A DNA stretch of 64,000 bases, from the NCBI GenBank assembly GCA_026414565.1, contig JAOAIT010000052.1, positions 1 to 64,000 on the forward strand, read 5' to 3'. Shown piece after piece: positions 38,584-47,100 of the stretch. Below the pieces are notes generated by a model. That model did no database searches. It saw only the letters and a list, made by a program, of their open reading frames with translations, and was not told the origin of the DNA. Source of the DNA: Verrucomicrobiia bacterium. GTDB taxonomy: Bacteria; Verrucomicrobiota; Verrucomicrobiia; Limisphaerales; Fontisphaeraceae. The number at the start of each line of letters is the position of its first letter. Position 1 is the first letter of the stretch. The position numbers and the translations under genes were made by a program.

Positions 38584-39746
38584 AAGCCGTGTCGGACCGG
38601 GGCAAACACCGGGTGCGCCACCGCTAAAACCAAATCTCTGGCAACTACTCCCAAAGCCGCCGCCATAACCGCCGACAGCATGGAGCGGGGCACCGGCTCC
38701 ACCCCGAATAAAAAGGGCAGATAACTCAAGGCCGACGCGGTAACCACCCACATCGCCAAAAACCACCGCCGCGGCACAAAAAAAGCATAAACCAGCGCGA
38801 ACAAATCCGCCGGAAAAAAATATCGTTCGTGCATCCCGGGCATGAAGAAAGGCAGCAGGAGCACGCTCAAAAGCGCGGCGGCGGCCAGCCTTTGATCGCG
38901 GTCCTCGGTTTCCCAATTCCGCTTCAACACCACTATCAGCCCCCCGGAGGCGATGGCCGCCAATCCAATCCCCAGCCATGCCAGCGGCGTGCGCGGCTCG
39001 GCCGGCAGCCATTGGTACACATTGACCGCTCCGGCGGTCAGGTGCGGCAGGTTCTCCTGCCACAGCCAATGACCCAACACGGCTAAGACGGATTTGCCTG
39101 CCAGGATGGCGGGCAGTCCACAGGCCGCATAAACAGCCAGCGGCACCCAAAGGAGCCGCCAAGGCAAAAGCCCGCATAAGAACAGCCCGGCCAAAAAGGG
39201 CAGAAAAAACACTGCTTGTGGCTTGAAAGACACGGCCAGGCCAAATGCCGCAAGCGCCATCCAAGGACGCCGCTGCAATACGCTCAAAAACACCACCAAC
39301 AGCGCCGAAGTGTATATGATATCGCACTGGCCCCAAAGGGCGCTGTTCATCAAGACAGTGGGCCAAAACAATACCGCCGTAAAACCAGCAAGCGACAAGA
39401 ATTGGTTTTGATAACGATGCCACACCAGCCGCCCCACCAGCCAGGCCGCTACGTAGTCAAACAAGATGGAAATCAGTTTAATGGCATATAGTTTAGGCAG
39501 CGGCAGCAGTGTGGAAAACGACAGCAACACCAAGTACGGTACGTAATAATTTGAAAAATCATCCCCCAGTGACTTCCACCGTCCATGCTCCACAAAATAA
39601 TCATACCATGGACTCAGATACCCTCGGTAGTCTCCGCTTTCGAAGTCCAATAACCAACACCGGGGTGCCAACGCCAAAATGGCCATCGCACCGTAGGCCA
39701 GCCGCCTGCCGCCCGCCGTGCCAGCCATCGTAGCCGCACATTTCAT
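38580..39746 (-). CDS. Polytopic membrane mannosyltransferase-like protein
   Basis: 388 residues with about ten hydrophobic segments. The extracytoplasmic loop after the first segment contains acidic residues (LLDFESGDYRGYLSPWYDYF), as in GT-C enzymes, which use polyprenyl-phosphate sugars. Other GT-C/Gpi18-like features are QCDIIYTSALL, SFKPQAVFFLPF and PGMHERYFFP. I infer transfer of a hexose outside the cytoplasmic membrane. It overlaps the stop of the gene at 39743 and the start of the GT2 gene by four bases each, so the three are translated as a unit. The acceptor is unknown; exported proteins or surface glycans are candidates. Confidence 0.82.
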   Translation of the reverse strand: MKCAATMAGTAGGRRLAYGAMAILALAPRCWLLDFESGDYRGYLSPWYDYFVEHGRWKSLGDDFSNYYVPYLVLLSFSTLLPLPKLYAIKLISILFDYVAAWLVGRLVWHRYQNQFLSLAGFTAVLFWPTVLMNSALWGQCDIIYTSALLVVFLSVLQRRPWMALAAFGLAVSFKPQAVFFLPFLAGLFLCGLLPWRLLWVPLAVYAACGLPAILAGKSVLAVLGHWLWQENLPHLTAGAVNVYQWLPAEPRTPLAWLGIGLAAIASGGLIVVLKRNWETEDRDQRLAAAALLSVLLLPFFMPGMHERYFFPADLFALVYAFFVPRRWFLAMWVVTASALSYLPFLFGVEPVPRSMLSAVMAAALGVVARDLVLAVAHPVFAPVRHGL

Positions 39747-41191
39747 TCCTTGACCCCCTCAGCATGAGGGGACGCCTCCCCCTCCCGCCCCAACCGCCGC
39801 CACAGCCACCACAAGCCGCCTGCCAGAAAGGCGGCGTACACCGCAAACGATACATACGGCGGCAATCCCAGTACATGCTCGCCAATGCTGTAAGAAAACT
39901 GGCCCTTGAGAAAGAGCGGAATATGCAGATGGGTCAAGGGATTGTTTATTTTATTTGCCGGACAGGCGTCCGTGGCCGTCGCCAGAACGGTTAGAGCAAT
40001 GGAATAAACCACCAGCACCGTTCCCAACTTGGGAAATCGCAGCAACCCATAAGCGCAGGGCAAGGCCAACAGCGGCAGCATCGGCGCCAAATACCGCGGC
40101 CCCAACGTTGGCCCCGCTGGCCAGTCCCACACCCGCCCCGAAATAACCACCACCTGCAGCACCGGCAGAAAATAATACAGCAGCATCTCCCGCAGATCTT
40201 GCCGGAACAGGCGAAAACACCCCACCAGCGATAGCAGCAAAAATGGTGACCAGAAGAACAAGCCGCGCGCCGCGCTGAACAGAAGGTTGAAGCCCGTTTC
40301 CGCATCTGGCCATTTGATGGCATACAGCCCCTCTTTCATAACAGGAAAGGAGGCCTGATAACTGTAGGGCAGCGCAAACGGCGTTCCCAGACAGGCCCAA
40401 CTATAGGCAGGGATCAATAAAAGCGGCGGCAATGCGCCCAACCCCACCGGCCACAACCGCCACCACTGCCCCCAAAGCAGTACCGCAATCATCCCCACAA
40501 CGATAAGCCCGGCAGTGTATTCGCTCGCCAAAGCCCAACCCAGCACAAATCCCCCCAACAACTCGTAACGATGGTGCCTCACCCAGCCCTTTATTTTGGC
40601 AAGACCCACCCCTGCCCCCTCGCACCGCCCGGTTTGCCTATCCAACGCCCACAAAGCTATGGCAATGCAACCAACGGCTAATGAATGGGAAAACATCATC
40701 GTCGCATAAGGCAGCGGCGCCGCCCCCAAGAAAAACCCGGCCGTAATCAATAGGGCCGTTTGTGGTGGCACCCGTTTTTTCAGCCAGGCAAACATCGCCA
40801 CCGCTCCCAAAGCCGTAACGATAGCCAATGAGCCGGCACAGGCCACCCAACTGCTGATCAGCCATCCAAAATCGGAATCGAGCGGAATATCCACTGCCTT
40901 AAGCATCAGCGATCCGAAATAAAAGGCTGGCAATGCCAAGGCGACTGTTCCAGGAGCTTTGTCACTGTAATAATGGCCTCCGTGATACGCTTTATCTCCA
41001 GTGTTATGATGATATGAATCAATATTAATTCGGCGCTCGCTTACTATGGCATGCATCAAATCCAATCGGGATATGGCGGTAGGGCTCCTTTCCACCCCTT
41101 GATTGAGGTAGGAAAACGCAATGACCATATAAACAAACAAGCAGATATAAAAAGAAACCTTTGCGAAACGTGTTTTGAATGAGTTTATCAC
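39743..41191 (-). CDS. Polytopic membrane protein, probable GT-C glycosyltransferase
   Basis: 482 residues with about eleven hydrophobic segments and, near the N-terminus, an acidic extracytoplasmic loop (DSYHHNTGDKAYHGGHYYSDKAP), of the kind seen in membrane glycosyltransferases of the PMT/GT39 type. YSDKAPGT is a recurrent motif in uncharacterised bacterial members. The start is a GTG (41189-41191), the first start codon before the first membrane segment; a weaker choice would remove that segment. It is the first gene of the trio with 38580 and 37834. The exact sugar and acceptor are unknown. Confidence 0.78.
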   Translation of the reverse strand: MINSFKTRFAKVSFYICLFVYMVIAFSYLNQGVERSPTAISRLDLMHAIVSERRINIDSYHHNTGDKAYHGGHYYSDKAPGTVALALPAFYFGSLMLKAVDIPLDSDFGWLISSWVACAGSLAIVTALGAVAMFAWLKKRVPPQTALLITAGFFLGAAPLPYATMMFSHSLAVGCIAIALWALDRQTGRCEGAGVGLAKIKGWVRHHRYELLGGFVLGWALASEYTAGLIVVGMIAVLLWGQWWRLWPVGLGALPPLLLIPAYSWACLGTPFALPYSYQASFPVMKEGLYAIKWPDAETGFNLLFSAARGLFFWSPFLLLSLVGCFRLFRQDLREMLLYYFLPVLQVVVISGRVWDWPAGPTLGPRYLAPMLPLLALPCAYGLLRFPKLGTVLVVYSIALTVLATATDACPANKINNPLTHLHIPLFLKGQFSYSIGEHVLGLPPYVSFAVYAAFLAGGLWWLWRRLGREGEASPHAEGVKE

Positions 41192-41887
41192 TTTCTAGAC
41201 TGTTATTAGATTTTCCATTGAGGCCTCAAACTCCCCTTTTTCAGGCCGTACAGCCCCGAGCAAGCAACTGGAAAAGGCATGTTTTTCAAAATATTAACCT
41301 CTAAATCATTGGAAGGGTACGCATGCTTTTTGCACAAATAAGACTTTTCAACAGCCCAGTAACTGGCGGCCGGCGACCTCCGGAAGGTCTTTTTCTCTAC
41401 TGGGGCACACTGCTTCACCCAGCCACCACTTTCACGAGCCGTTTCGATCTCCAACTGATGCACTTGAACTACATCTCAAGCCGTTTGGTTTCACGGCCTG
41501 CGCACCGTACCAGCCCATACACGACCCGCGCCTCTCACCACTCAAAAACCGTTCCGTCCCGTTATCACGTCACATTCAGCCAACAGGTGGAAGCAGAGGC
41601 GCTGCATGTTCCAAGGGGGCGTCCCCCAGCGTGCATGTCTTTTCAATACCCCTCGAGCGTCGCCTTGTTAGTTGGTGAGGTGCAGCAACGCCTCGTACAG
41701 GCCGCACACCTGAATACCTTGGCTGAAACGCACCGTGACCGTGGCGTCCGGCACCAGACCTTGCAGCGCAAGTCATACCGTTTGTTCGACGTGTTTCGCT
41801 ACGATTTCATCATTCTACCCTATATTGTTTTGAAGTGGACGCTCAAATATCTCCAAAACCGCATGTTACATTAAACATTTATGATTA
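41192..41887. other. 0.7 kb without an intact gene; possible decayed insertion sequence
   Basis: No open frame here looks like a complete protein. On the minus strand, 41674-41775 reads as a protein-like fragment (LALQGLVPDATVTVRFSQG...) that follows a TGA and ends in TAA, so it is either a relic or chance. AAGACTTTTCAACAGCC at about 41340-41356 resembles the terminal repeats of several insertion-sequence families. Base composition drops toward A/T on the right side. I could not find a matching second terminal repeat or a target-site duplication, so the insertion-sequence reading is tentative. Confidence 0.3.
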
Positions 41888-42256
41888 TTACTGCCTGGGG
41901 CAAACAACTAGCGTCGCAATTCTAGTGGCGGTTGGCATATTACACGCTATAGTAGCTGTCCCTGCAAATACACTGCAAGCTGGAGGACCATATAGTTGCA
42001 CTGTTGCTGTGCAGCTAACATTAGTTTCGGTGCAATAAAGGAATGCACCATTGCCTGAGTGGTTGCGCACACAACGTTCGTTATATAGGCAGTCACCGAT
42101 AGCGCAATTGCCCGGAGGCAGAATCATAGTCCAGCTCCCACAGGGACCATAACTACGAACATCCCATGGACAGAACGAAACCCCTGCCGCCGTTACAAGT
42201 ACCCCTATTAGTACAAGCAGTGATGTTTTGATTATGAGGTGTATTGTTCTTTTCAT
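41888..42256 (-). CDS. Small cysteine-rich exported protein
   Basis: 122 residues from the ATG at 42254-42256, which overlaps the stop of the upstream gene by four bases and is preferred to an upstream ATG in the same frame. A signal peptide or single anchor (LIIKTSLLVLIGVLVTAAG) precedes about 95 residues with ten cysteines, an even number compatible with five disulfides. I do not recognise the family. Codon use and composition are A/T-richer than the flanking genes. The translational coupling to a MauE-like membrane protein suggests a periplasmic partner whose disulfides might be formed or used there; this is inference. Confidence 0.65.
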   Translation of the reverse strand: MKRTIHLIIKTSLLVLIGVLVTAAGVSFCPWDVRSYGPCGSWTMILPPGNCAIGDCLYNERCVRNHSGNGAFLYCTETNVSCTATVQLYGPPACSVFAGTATIACNMPTATRIATLVVCPRQ

Positions 42257-43884
42257 ATTTGTCCTTTTGTTTTTCGTTTTTTTGCCCATGCTCGCGCCAA
42301 TACAAACATGGGAAAAGCAATGACCGCTACCAACAGTACTCTTGCTGCGTTGATTCTTACATTTTTCCAAGGCGAAACGGGCGCGAATCCCAATTGCGTG
42401 AGCACCCTTGTCTCCAACGTTTGTTTGGGAAATGCTCTCGCTAACAATTCAAGCCTTTTTTCGTTAGCCTCTGGGAATGCATTGGTTGTCATATAAGTAA
42501 GAGCAGCGACACCTTTAGATTGGAACCTGTAATCAATCACATAAGCCACTTCACCATTCTCAAGTATTCGAGGTCCCTCCTTTGGCTCATCGGTGGTGAT
42601 GCTATTCACTTTGACTTTCGCAAGGTAACAGGTCGCTAGCTGATTGGCGGATGTAGCATTCGCTACTGGCGCAAAGAATCTTATATCAGCCGAGGTGGGA
42701 ATAATTATTCCACTAATGTTTGTTTCCTCATACCAGGTGACGGCAGCCAGCTCATATCCATTCGTATAAGGTGCAGGGAGTGTAATATGACTTAACGCAG
42801 CTTTTTTATGCACGTCACGTCCAAATATGATTCCTTTCTCCCTGAACACAAGTTTTCTCAGCCAGTCTTCGCCTTTGTTCTCCATATATTGATACTCGCA
42901 AAGAGCATTCGTGTTGTAAAACATACTCGCATCCGATATTTTTGGCGCGTATCCCAATCCGAAAGCATTCGTCCATAAACGTTGAGCGATCATGGTAATC
43001 CATATATTATAGATGTTGACCTCAAATGGAGGAGGAACAACTCCAGGATAGATTGCAGCTTCTTTTATGTTATGCTCCGCCGACTTTAAATGAGAGCCAG
43101 GGTTCTTTTCTTTAACGATGATGACGCCCTTTTCGTTGCATGTGGCATATTCTTTGCGAAAAAAGGCGTATTTGTTGGTCGGTGCGGATTGACTGTCGTA
43201 GAAGATGCTCCATTGAGGCCATTTTATCCATATCCGGAAACTGCCATGGCTTCCATACTCTATTCTGTTATGTTTCGGTAATATGTAGTTTTCATATAAA
43301 TACAATCCTTCAATACTCAGGGTGGTAGCGGAGGCCGCAGCTTTTGCCGGTGCCGCCCACAACCCCACAGTTAACATCGCAACAATTGGCAATCCTGAAC
43401 CTACGGATGACGATGTGGTTTGTTTTATGGAAGGGAGTAATTCTTTTGTGAAAAATAGGAAAATAGCCGATGGTATTAAGAAATAAGCTAATACGATCAC
43501 GCTGGCCGTATTGACCCAACTATCATTTAGACCTAATACCCCAACCCACCCCCCCAAGCATTTGCACGATCCATGATAATCAATGGCAATCAATCCCAGC
43601 CTGTACACGACAAATAATAAAGCACACCAAAGAATCACCAAAAGCTGCCGAATTACACTCTCTGCAAAGGCGTAACGAATCAATATGAAGCAAACCATCT
43701 CCACCCATGCCGCTGCTGCCATGACCATCCCGTTGTTGAGGAACGGCAGCAAGGGATCACTCGCCCCCAGGAACGCGCCGCTGGCAACAAATATTCCAAC
43801 CAATTTTAATAAGCTTGTCACCAGCATCAACCAGGCAACCGAGCAGATGTATATCTCCGTTAAAAAGCTCCAACGCATAATCAT
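42253..43884 (-). CDS. MauE-like membrane protein with a large extracytoplasmic domain
   Basis: 543 residues. The first 150 contain four hydrophobic segments and a C-x-C motif (C107 and C109 in GSCKCLGG), as in the MauE/DoxX-type membrane proteins linked to thiol-disulfide chemistry. A further hydrophobic segment near 175 leads to a roughly 330-residue region with no family I recognise, rich in aromatic and Asn residues, and a final membrane helix near the C-terminus (LLVAVIAFPMFVLARAW) followed by a basic tail. It is A/T-richer than its neighbours. It is translated with the cysteine-rich gene at 41888. The redox role is inferred from the C-x-C motif and context only. Confidence 0.72.
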   Translation of the reverse strand: MIMRWSFLTEIYICSVAWLMLVTSLLKLVGIFVASGAFLGASDPLLPFLNNGMVMAAAAWVEMVCFILIRYAFAESVIRQLLVILWCALLFVVYRLGLIAIDYHGSCKCLGGWVGVLGLNDSWVNTASVIVLAYFLIPSAIFLFFTKELLPSIKQTTSSSVGSGLPIVAMLTVGLWAAPAKAAASATTLSIEGLYLYENYILPKHNRIEYGSHGSFRIWIKWPQWSIFYDSQSAPTNKYAFFRKEYATCNEKGVIIVKEKNPGSHLKSAEHNIKEAAIYPGVVPPPFEVNIYNIWITMIAQRLWTNAFGLGYAPKISDASMFYNTNALCEYQYMENKGEDWLRKLVFREKGIIFGRDVHKKAALSHITLPAPYTNGYELAAVTWYEETNISGIIIPTSADIRFFAPVANATSANQLATCYLAKVKVNSITTDEPKEGPRILENGEVAYVIDYRFQSKGVAALTYMTTNAFPEANEKRLELLARAFPKQTLETRVLTQLGFAPVSPWKNVRINAARVLLVAVIAFPMFVLARAWAKKRKTKGQI

Positions 43885-43908
43885 GGGAATTTTGGGTTGC
43901 TGGCTATT

Positions 43909-44715
43909 TCATCTGTCATAGGAATATGGAACATGGGAAAGGGTGTTTGCCTGCAATTTCCGCAAATCCTCCAAATCCGCCAGATTGGAGGCCTTCTTCC
44001 AATAACTGGTTTTGGGGGCAAACGTCTTCGGCGCCTGCCACCGCCAATGCTCCGCATGGCCGTCGGCAAAGCTCAAATTGCACCCACGACTGTGCCGGTC
44101 CGCCGGCAAATTCACCCACCGCTCATCCGGCGCCGACCACACCAGAAAATGCCCGTCGTCTATGCTCTCGGCATGTTCATCAATCAATACAAACAACCGG
44201 CTGGGATTCCGTATCTGATACAGTCGGTTCACCGTCGCCTGCGCCTCATTGGTCCGCCCCCCAACATTCCCGTTCATCCCATAACTGCGCGTGCGGGGCA
44301 AACCAAGGTCTTGCCCCCGCAGGTCCCGCACCGTGGACTGGTCGGCCGGACACCGAAACAGTTGCACATTGGCCGCATAACCCAGCCGACACAAGGCGCC
44401 CCCGGCTATGTTTTGCCCAGTGGCATCGTGCGGCGCGCTGCTCAGCCCCGTCCACGAATCGGGCGCGCTCCGCCACGCGCCATTGGTGTGCAGCGCCAGG
44501 TTCGAAACCAACGCCCCCAAGTGGTCTTGCGCGTACATGTGCCACCCCAGTTGCAACTGCCGCAGGCAATTCAGGCAGGCTACCCGCGCCGCCCGCTCGC
44601 GCACCCTACCCACCGCAGGCAACAGCAAAGCCGCCAGCACGGCAAGAATCCCCACCGTCACCAGCATCTCCAACAACGTAATTCCCCTCACTTCCTTGAC
44701 CCCTGCGGCTTTCAT
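43909..44715 (-). CDS. Type IV prepilin-like (DUF1559-type) protein
   Basis: 268 residues from the ATG at 44713-44715. A type III signal is clear: a short basic leader, then G11, I12 and TLLEM with E at mature position 5, then a hydrophobic helix (LVTVGILAVLAALLLPA). A prepilin peptidase would cleave after G11. The rest has the FADGH motif near the end (LSFADGHAEHW) that is typical of the H-x9-DG/DUF1559 pseudopilins abundant in Planctomycetes and Verrucomicrobia. Membership of a type II secretion-like or pilus-like apparatus is assumed; no assembly genes are in the window. It lies 25 bases before the MauE-like gene and could start that transcript. Confidence 0.88.
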   Translation of the reverse strand: MKAAGVKEVRGITLLEMLVTVGILAVLAALLLPAVGRVRERAARVACLNCLRQLQLGWHMYAQDHLGALVSNLALHTNGAWRSAPDSWTGLSSAPHDATGQNIAGGALCRLGYAANVQLFRCPADQSTVRDLRGQDLGLPRTRSYGMNGNVGGRTNEAQATVNRLYQIRNPSRLFVLIDEHAESIDDGHFLVWSAPDERWVNLPADRHSRGCNLSFADGHAEHWRWQAPKTFAPKTSYWKKASNLADLEDLRKLQANTLSHVPYSYDR

Positions 44716-44802
44716 GTCTCGCTCCTGCCTCTCCGCATGAAATGACCCCGGCTCAAACTCCGCCGGGTTAGCCACACTATGAATCTGGGTTATTCGGGTG
44801 TC

Positions 44803-44822
44803 AAAAAAAAAAAAAAAAAAAA
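44803..44822. repeat. Run of 20 A residues
   Basis: A perfect A20 homopolymer in the gap between the prepilin-like gene and the lipoprotein gene, on a GC-rich background. It lies about 90 bases upstream of the prepilin ATG. It may be a replication-slippage site that varies in length, a promoter spacer, or a sequencing or assembly artefact. Confidence 0.9.
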
Positions 44823-44890
44823 CGCATCTCATCAAACAGATGGCACACTGTTTGCTAAGATTTTCTCTCAACCACCGCGCAGAAAAAAAT

Positions 44891-45937
44891 TCAACGCCTG
44901 CGGCCTTGTTCCACCCACATCTGACGGCGGCGCAAATCCAATGTCACGCAGTAGCGGTAAAAAAAACCGCTGCCCAGCACCACCCCAAATTCCTCCGGCC
45001 CGCTGACCGCAGGCACCCGCTGAAAGACGGCCTCCCCCAAACGCATCTCCGGCACGCTAAAGCGGCGCAACACGCGCTCGCCCCCCAAGCCCACATACAC
45101 CTCGCGCCGACCCTTGGCCGCCAACCCAGCCCACCCCAAGGCCTGCACCACATTGGAGCTGAGCATGAGCGCGGCATCATTGCCGGTATCCACCAGCGCG
45201 GCGTACTCCCGCCCCCCCAGCCGCAACGGCACGCGCAACTGAGCGTTTGTCCAAATCAACGGCGCCTGCGCCACTGCCGCCGCAGGAGGAGCAAAGTATT
45301 CACGATGCGAAAACGTGACGGCACCCCCACGATAATCAAGCTGTACGAAAGCAAACTGGCTCAAGGTGGACATGCCCAAGGCATCTCCCTTCCAACGTTC
45401 CACGGGCAGCCATCCGCCCAGGCGCCGCTCGTGCCGGGCGCCACGAATCGCCGTAAAAACATTGCGAAGGGCCAGTTCCGGACCAATGGTCACCTGTCGC
45501 ACCATGCCGAACCAGGCCTCTTCCGCGCCCGCCAGTCCTTGGAAGGCATGCCGCAGGTGCTGGGGGTCCAATGTTTGCACAAAATTGTCCAAGGCGGTGT
45601 CGGCCTCCAAAAGATTCACCGGCGCCCCGGTATCCACCACCACAGGCACAGCGCGCCCGCCATTTAATCGCACAAAGATGCGGGGCTGATGGGAATTCTC
45701 CTCCCGGCGAATCATGGGCACGGTCACAGGATCTTCAGGTCGCACCATTTCGCGCCAACGCACCACTACAGCCCCCTGCCGGTGAGTAATGGTCAAGCCT
45801 GCCTCTACGGGCGTCACCAGATTTTGCCGCAGTTGTTGTTCTTGTTCGGGAGAAAGCGCCTGTTGGCGGCTGGTTACGCATCCGGCGACCAGTACCGCCA
45901 AGCCCCCCATCCCGCACAGCCAACGGCGTATATTCAC
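44891..45937 (-). CDS. Lipoprotein with two retropepsin-like aspartic protease domains
   Basis: 348 residues from a GTG at 45935-45937 that overlaps the stop of the DUF167 gene (GTGA). A lipoprotein signal is present: hydrophobic core LAVLV and lipobox VAGC with C20. Two aspartic-protease-like units follow, each with a D-T-G motif: D102 in VVDTGAP and D250 in LVDTGND. Bacterial proteins of this kind have two retropepsin-like halves that may pair inside one chain to form the two-aspartate active site. The protein is probably anchored in the outer membrane or periplasm. Activity is not certain; substrates are unknown. Confidence 0.82.
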   Translation of the reverse strand: MNIRRWLCGMGGLAVLVAGCVTSRQQALSPEQEQQLRQNLVTPVEAGLTITHRQGAVVVRWREMVRPEDPVTVPMIRREENSHQPRIFVRLNGGRAVPVVVDTGAPVNLLEADTALDNFVQTLDPQHLRHAFQGLAGAEEAWFGMVRQVTIGPELALRNVFTAIRGARHERRLGGWLPVERWKGDALGMSTLSQFAFVQLDYRGGAVTFSHREYFAPPAAAVAQAPLIWTNAQLRVPLRLGGREYAALVDTGNDAALMLSSNVVQALGWAGLAAKGRREVYVGLGGERVLRRFSVPEMRLGEAVFQRVPAVSGPEEFGVVLGSGFFYRYCVTLDLRRRQMWVEQGRRR

Positions 45938-46302
45938 ATGAGTGCTCTGATTCGCTCCCCTATTTGCGCTGCGTTTTGTCCCCGCACCAAGATAACTTTA
46001 TGCCGGGCGGTTTGTCCCCGGAGAATGACCAGGGCATTTTTCGGACAGTCCAGACACTCTGCCAGAAGTTCAAGGAGTGCCTCATTGGCCGCACTGTCCA
46101 CCGGCGGCGCCGTGACCCGAACTTTTAATTCCTGCCCCAACACCCCTTCGATACCGCCACGCGAAGCCCGCGGCTGGACTTTGATATGCAACACAGCCCC
46201 CTGCGGGTTCGGCTGCACCCAAGGTGGTAACTCTGGCAATGGCGGTCTGACGGAGGCGGAAGCGCGCGGGCACATGCCATGAAATTTAGTGGAGAGACAC
46301 AA
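45934..46302 (-). CDS. DUF167 (YggU/UPF0235) family protein
   Basis: 122 residues if read from the TTG at 46300-46302, which has GGGAG about nine bases upstream; an ATG at 46273-46275 would give 113 residues but has no ribosome-binding site. The family signature is clear (HIKVQPRASRGGIEG, LKVRVTAPPVDSAANEAL, VILRGQTARHKVILV). DUF167 proteins are small, widespread and cytoplasmic, with no established function. It overlaps the next gene by four bases, so the two are translated together, although their presumed locations differ. Confidence 0.9.
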   Translation of the reverse strand: MCLSTKFHGMCPRASASVRPPLPELPPWVQPNPQGAVLHIKVQPRASRGGIEGVLGQELKVRVTAPPVDSAANEALLELLAECLDCPKNALVILRGQTARHKVILVRGQNAAQIGERIRALM

Positions 46303-46329
46303 AAAATCAAACTCTCCCTGCCGAACGAG

Positions 46330-47055
46330 TTAAACCTGGAGCGATAAATCCACCACCCTGGCCTTTGGCGTATAATGATGAATTATCCAACCGGTCAAAT
46401 TGACCCATCGCCGGCAACGATCCAGCACCGCGCTGTCGGCCGTGGCCACCAGACTTTCACTATGTACCAGAACGTGATCTGGATTAAGCACCAGCTCCAC
46501 CTGCCAGGGCCAACCCTCCGTTTCGGCCAAGTCGAGCATCAAATGTTTCAAGCGGCCACTGTTGGAAACCGGACGGTCCAGATACCAGCGACATTCAACG
46601 ACTCCCAATTGTCGTGTCACCTGCGCAATTAACCGCAAGGCAGGCTCCGTTTCGGCCACCCGGTGGTAATGGGCATGCACCCCCGCCACATCACGGTAAC
46701 AACCATCACGCCCCCGCAAAATCACGCCACCAGACAGAGCCACCTCCACCGCCAATAACACATTGAATCCATCCAGCCAGAGCGTTTCACCCCGCAGCGC
46801 CTCCACGGGCGCCTGGCGGGCGAGGCGGTCCGCCTGCGCGGACGCCGTGCAGGCACACCGTTTGAGCGCAAGCCGCTGGCGCGCGGTGAGATTGTAGCGA
46901 TTACCCACCAGCTCCACCGCGGATTGGAGGGCGTAATCCCGATCCAACAACCAGCACAAATCTTGCATGGCTGCCCGCAAGGCCGGCTGATGGCGCGTTT
47001 CAAACAACTCGCCATCCTCCGGCGCCACTCCGCGATGAGTAGGTTTCTTGCTCAT
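46330..47055 (-). CDS. DUF434 family protein
   Basis: 241 residues from the ATG at 47053-47055. It shows the DUF434 pattern: an N-terminal helical segment (LRAAMQDLCWLLDRDYALQSAVELVGNRYNL in pieces), the invariant-looking LWLDGFNVLLAVE, and a C-terminal DUF5616-like part with WYLDRPVSNSGRL and NPDHVLV. Acidic residues arranged like a PIN/NYN nuclease (LDGFN, DRPVSNSG) hint at a nuclease fold, but this is only a resemblance. It precedes the DUF167 gene by 27 bases and may share its transcript. Confidence 0.85.
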   Translation of the reverse strand: MSKKPTHRGVAPEDGELFETRHQPALRAAMQDLCWLLDRDYALQSAVELVGNRYNLTARQRLALKRCACTASAQADRLARQAPVEALRGETLWLDGFNVLLAVEVALSGGVILRGRDGCYRDVAGVHAHYHRVAETEPALRLIAQVTRQLGVVECRWYLDRPVSNSGRLKHLMLDLAETEGWPWQVELVLNPDHVLVHSESLVATADSAVLDRCRRWVNLTGWIIHHYTPKARVVDLSLQV

Positions 47056-47100
47056 GGTGGGCCGTGCATCCCCTCGCACCTCGGAATAATAATCTCCGGT

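Noticed and set aside
41323-41874. 183-codon plus-strand frame
   Set aside because: The translation has no domain and no start context; the region looks like decayed DNA, not a gene.
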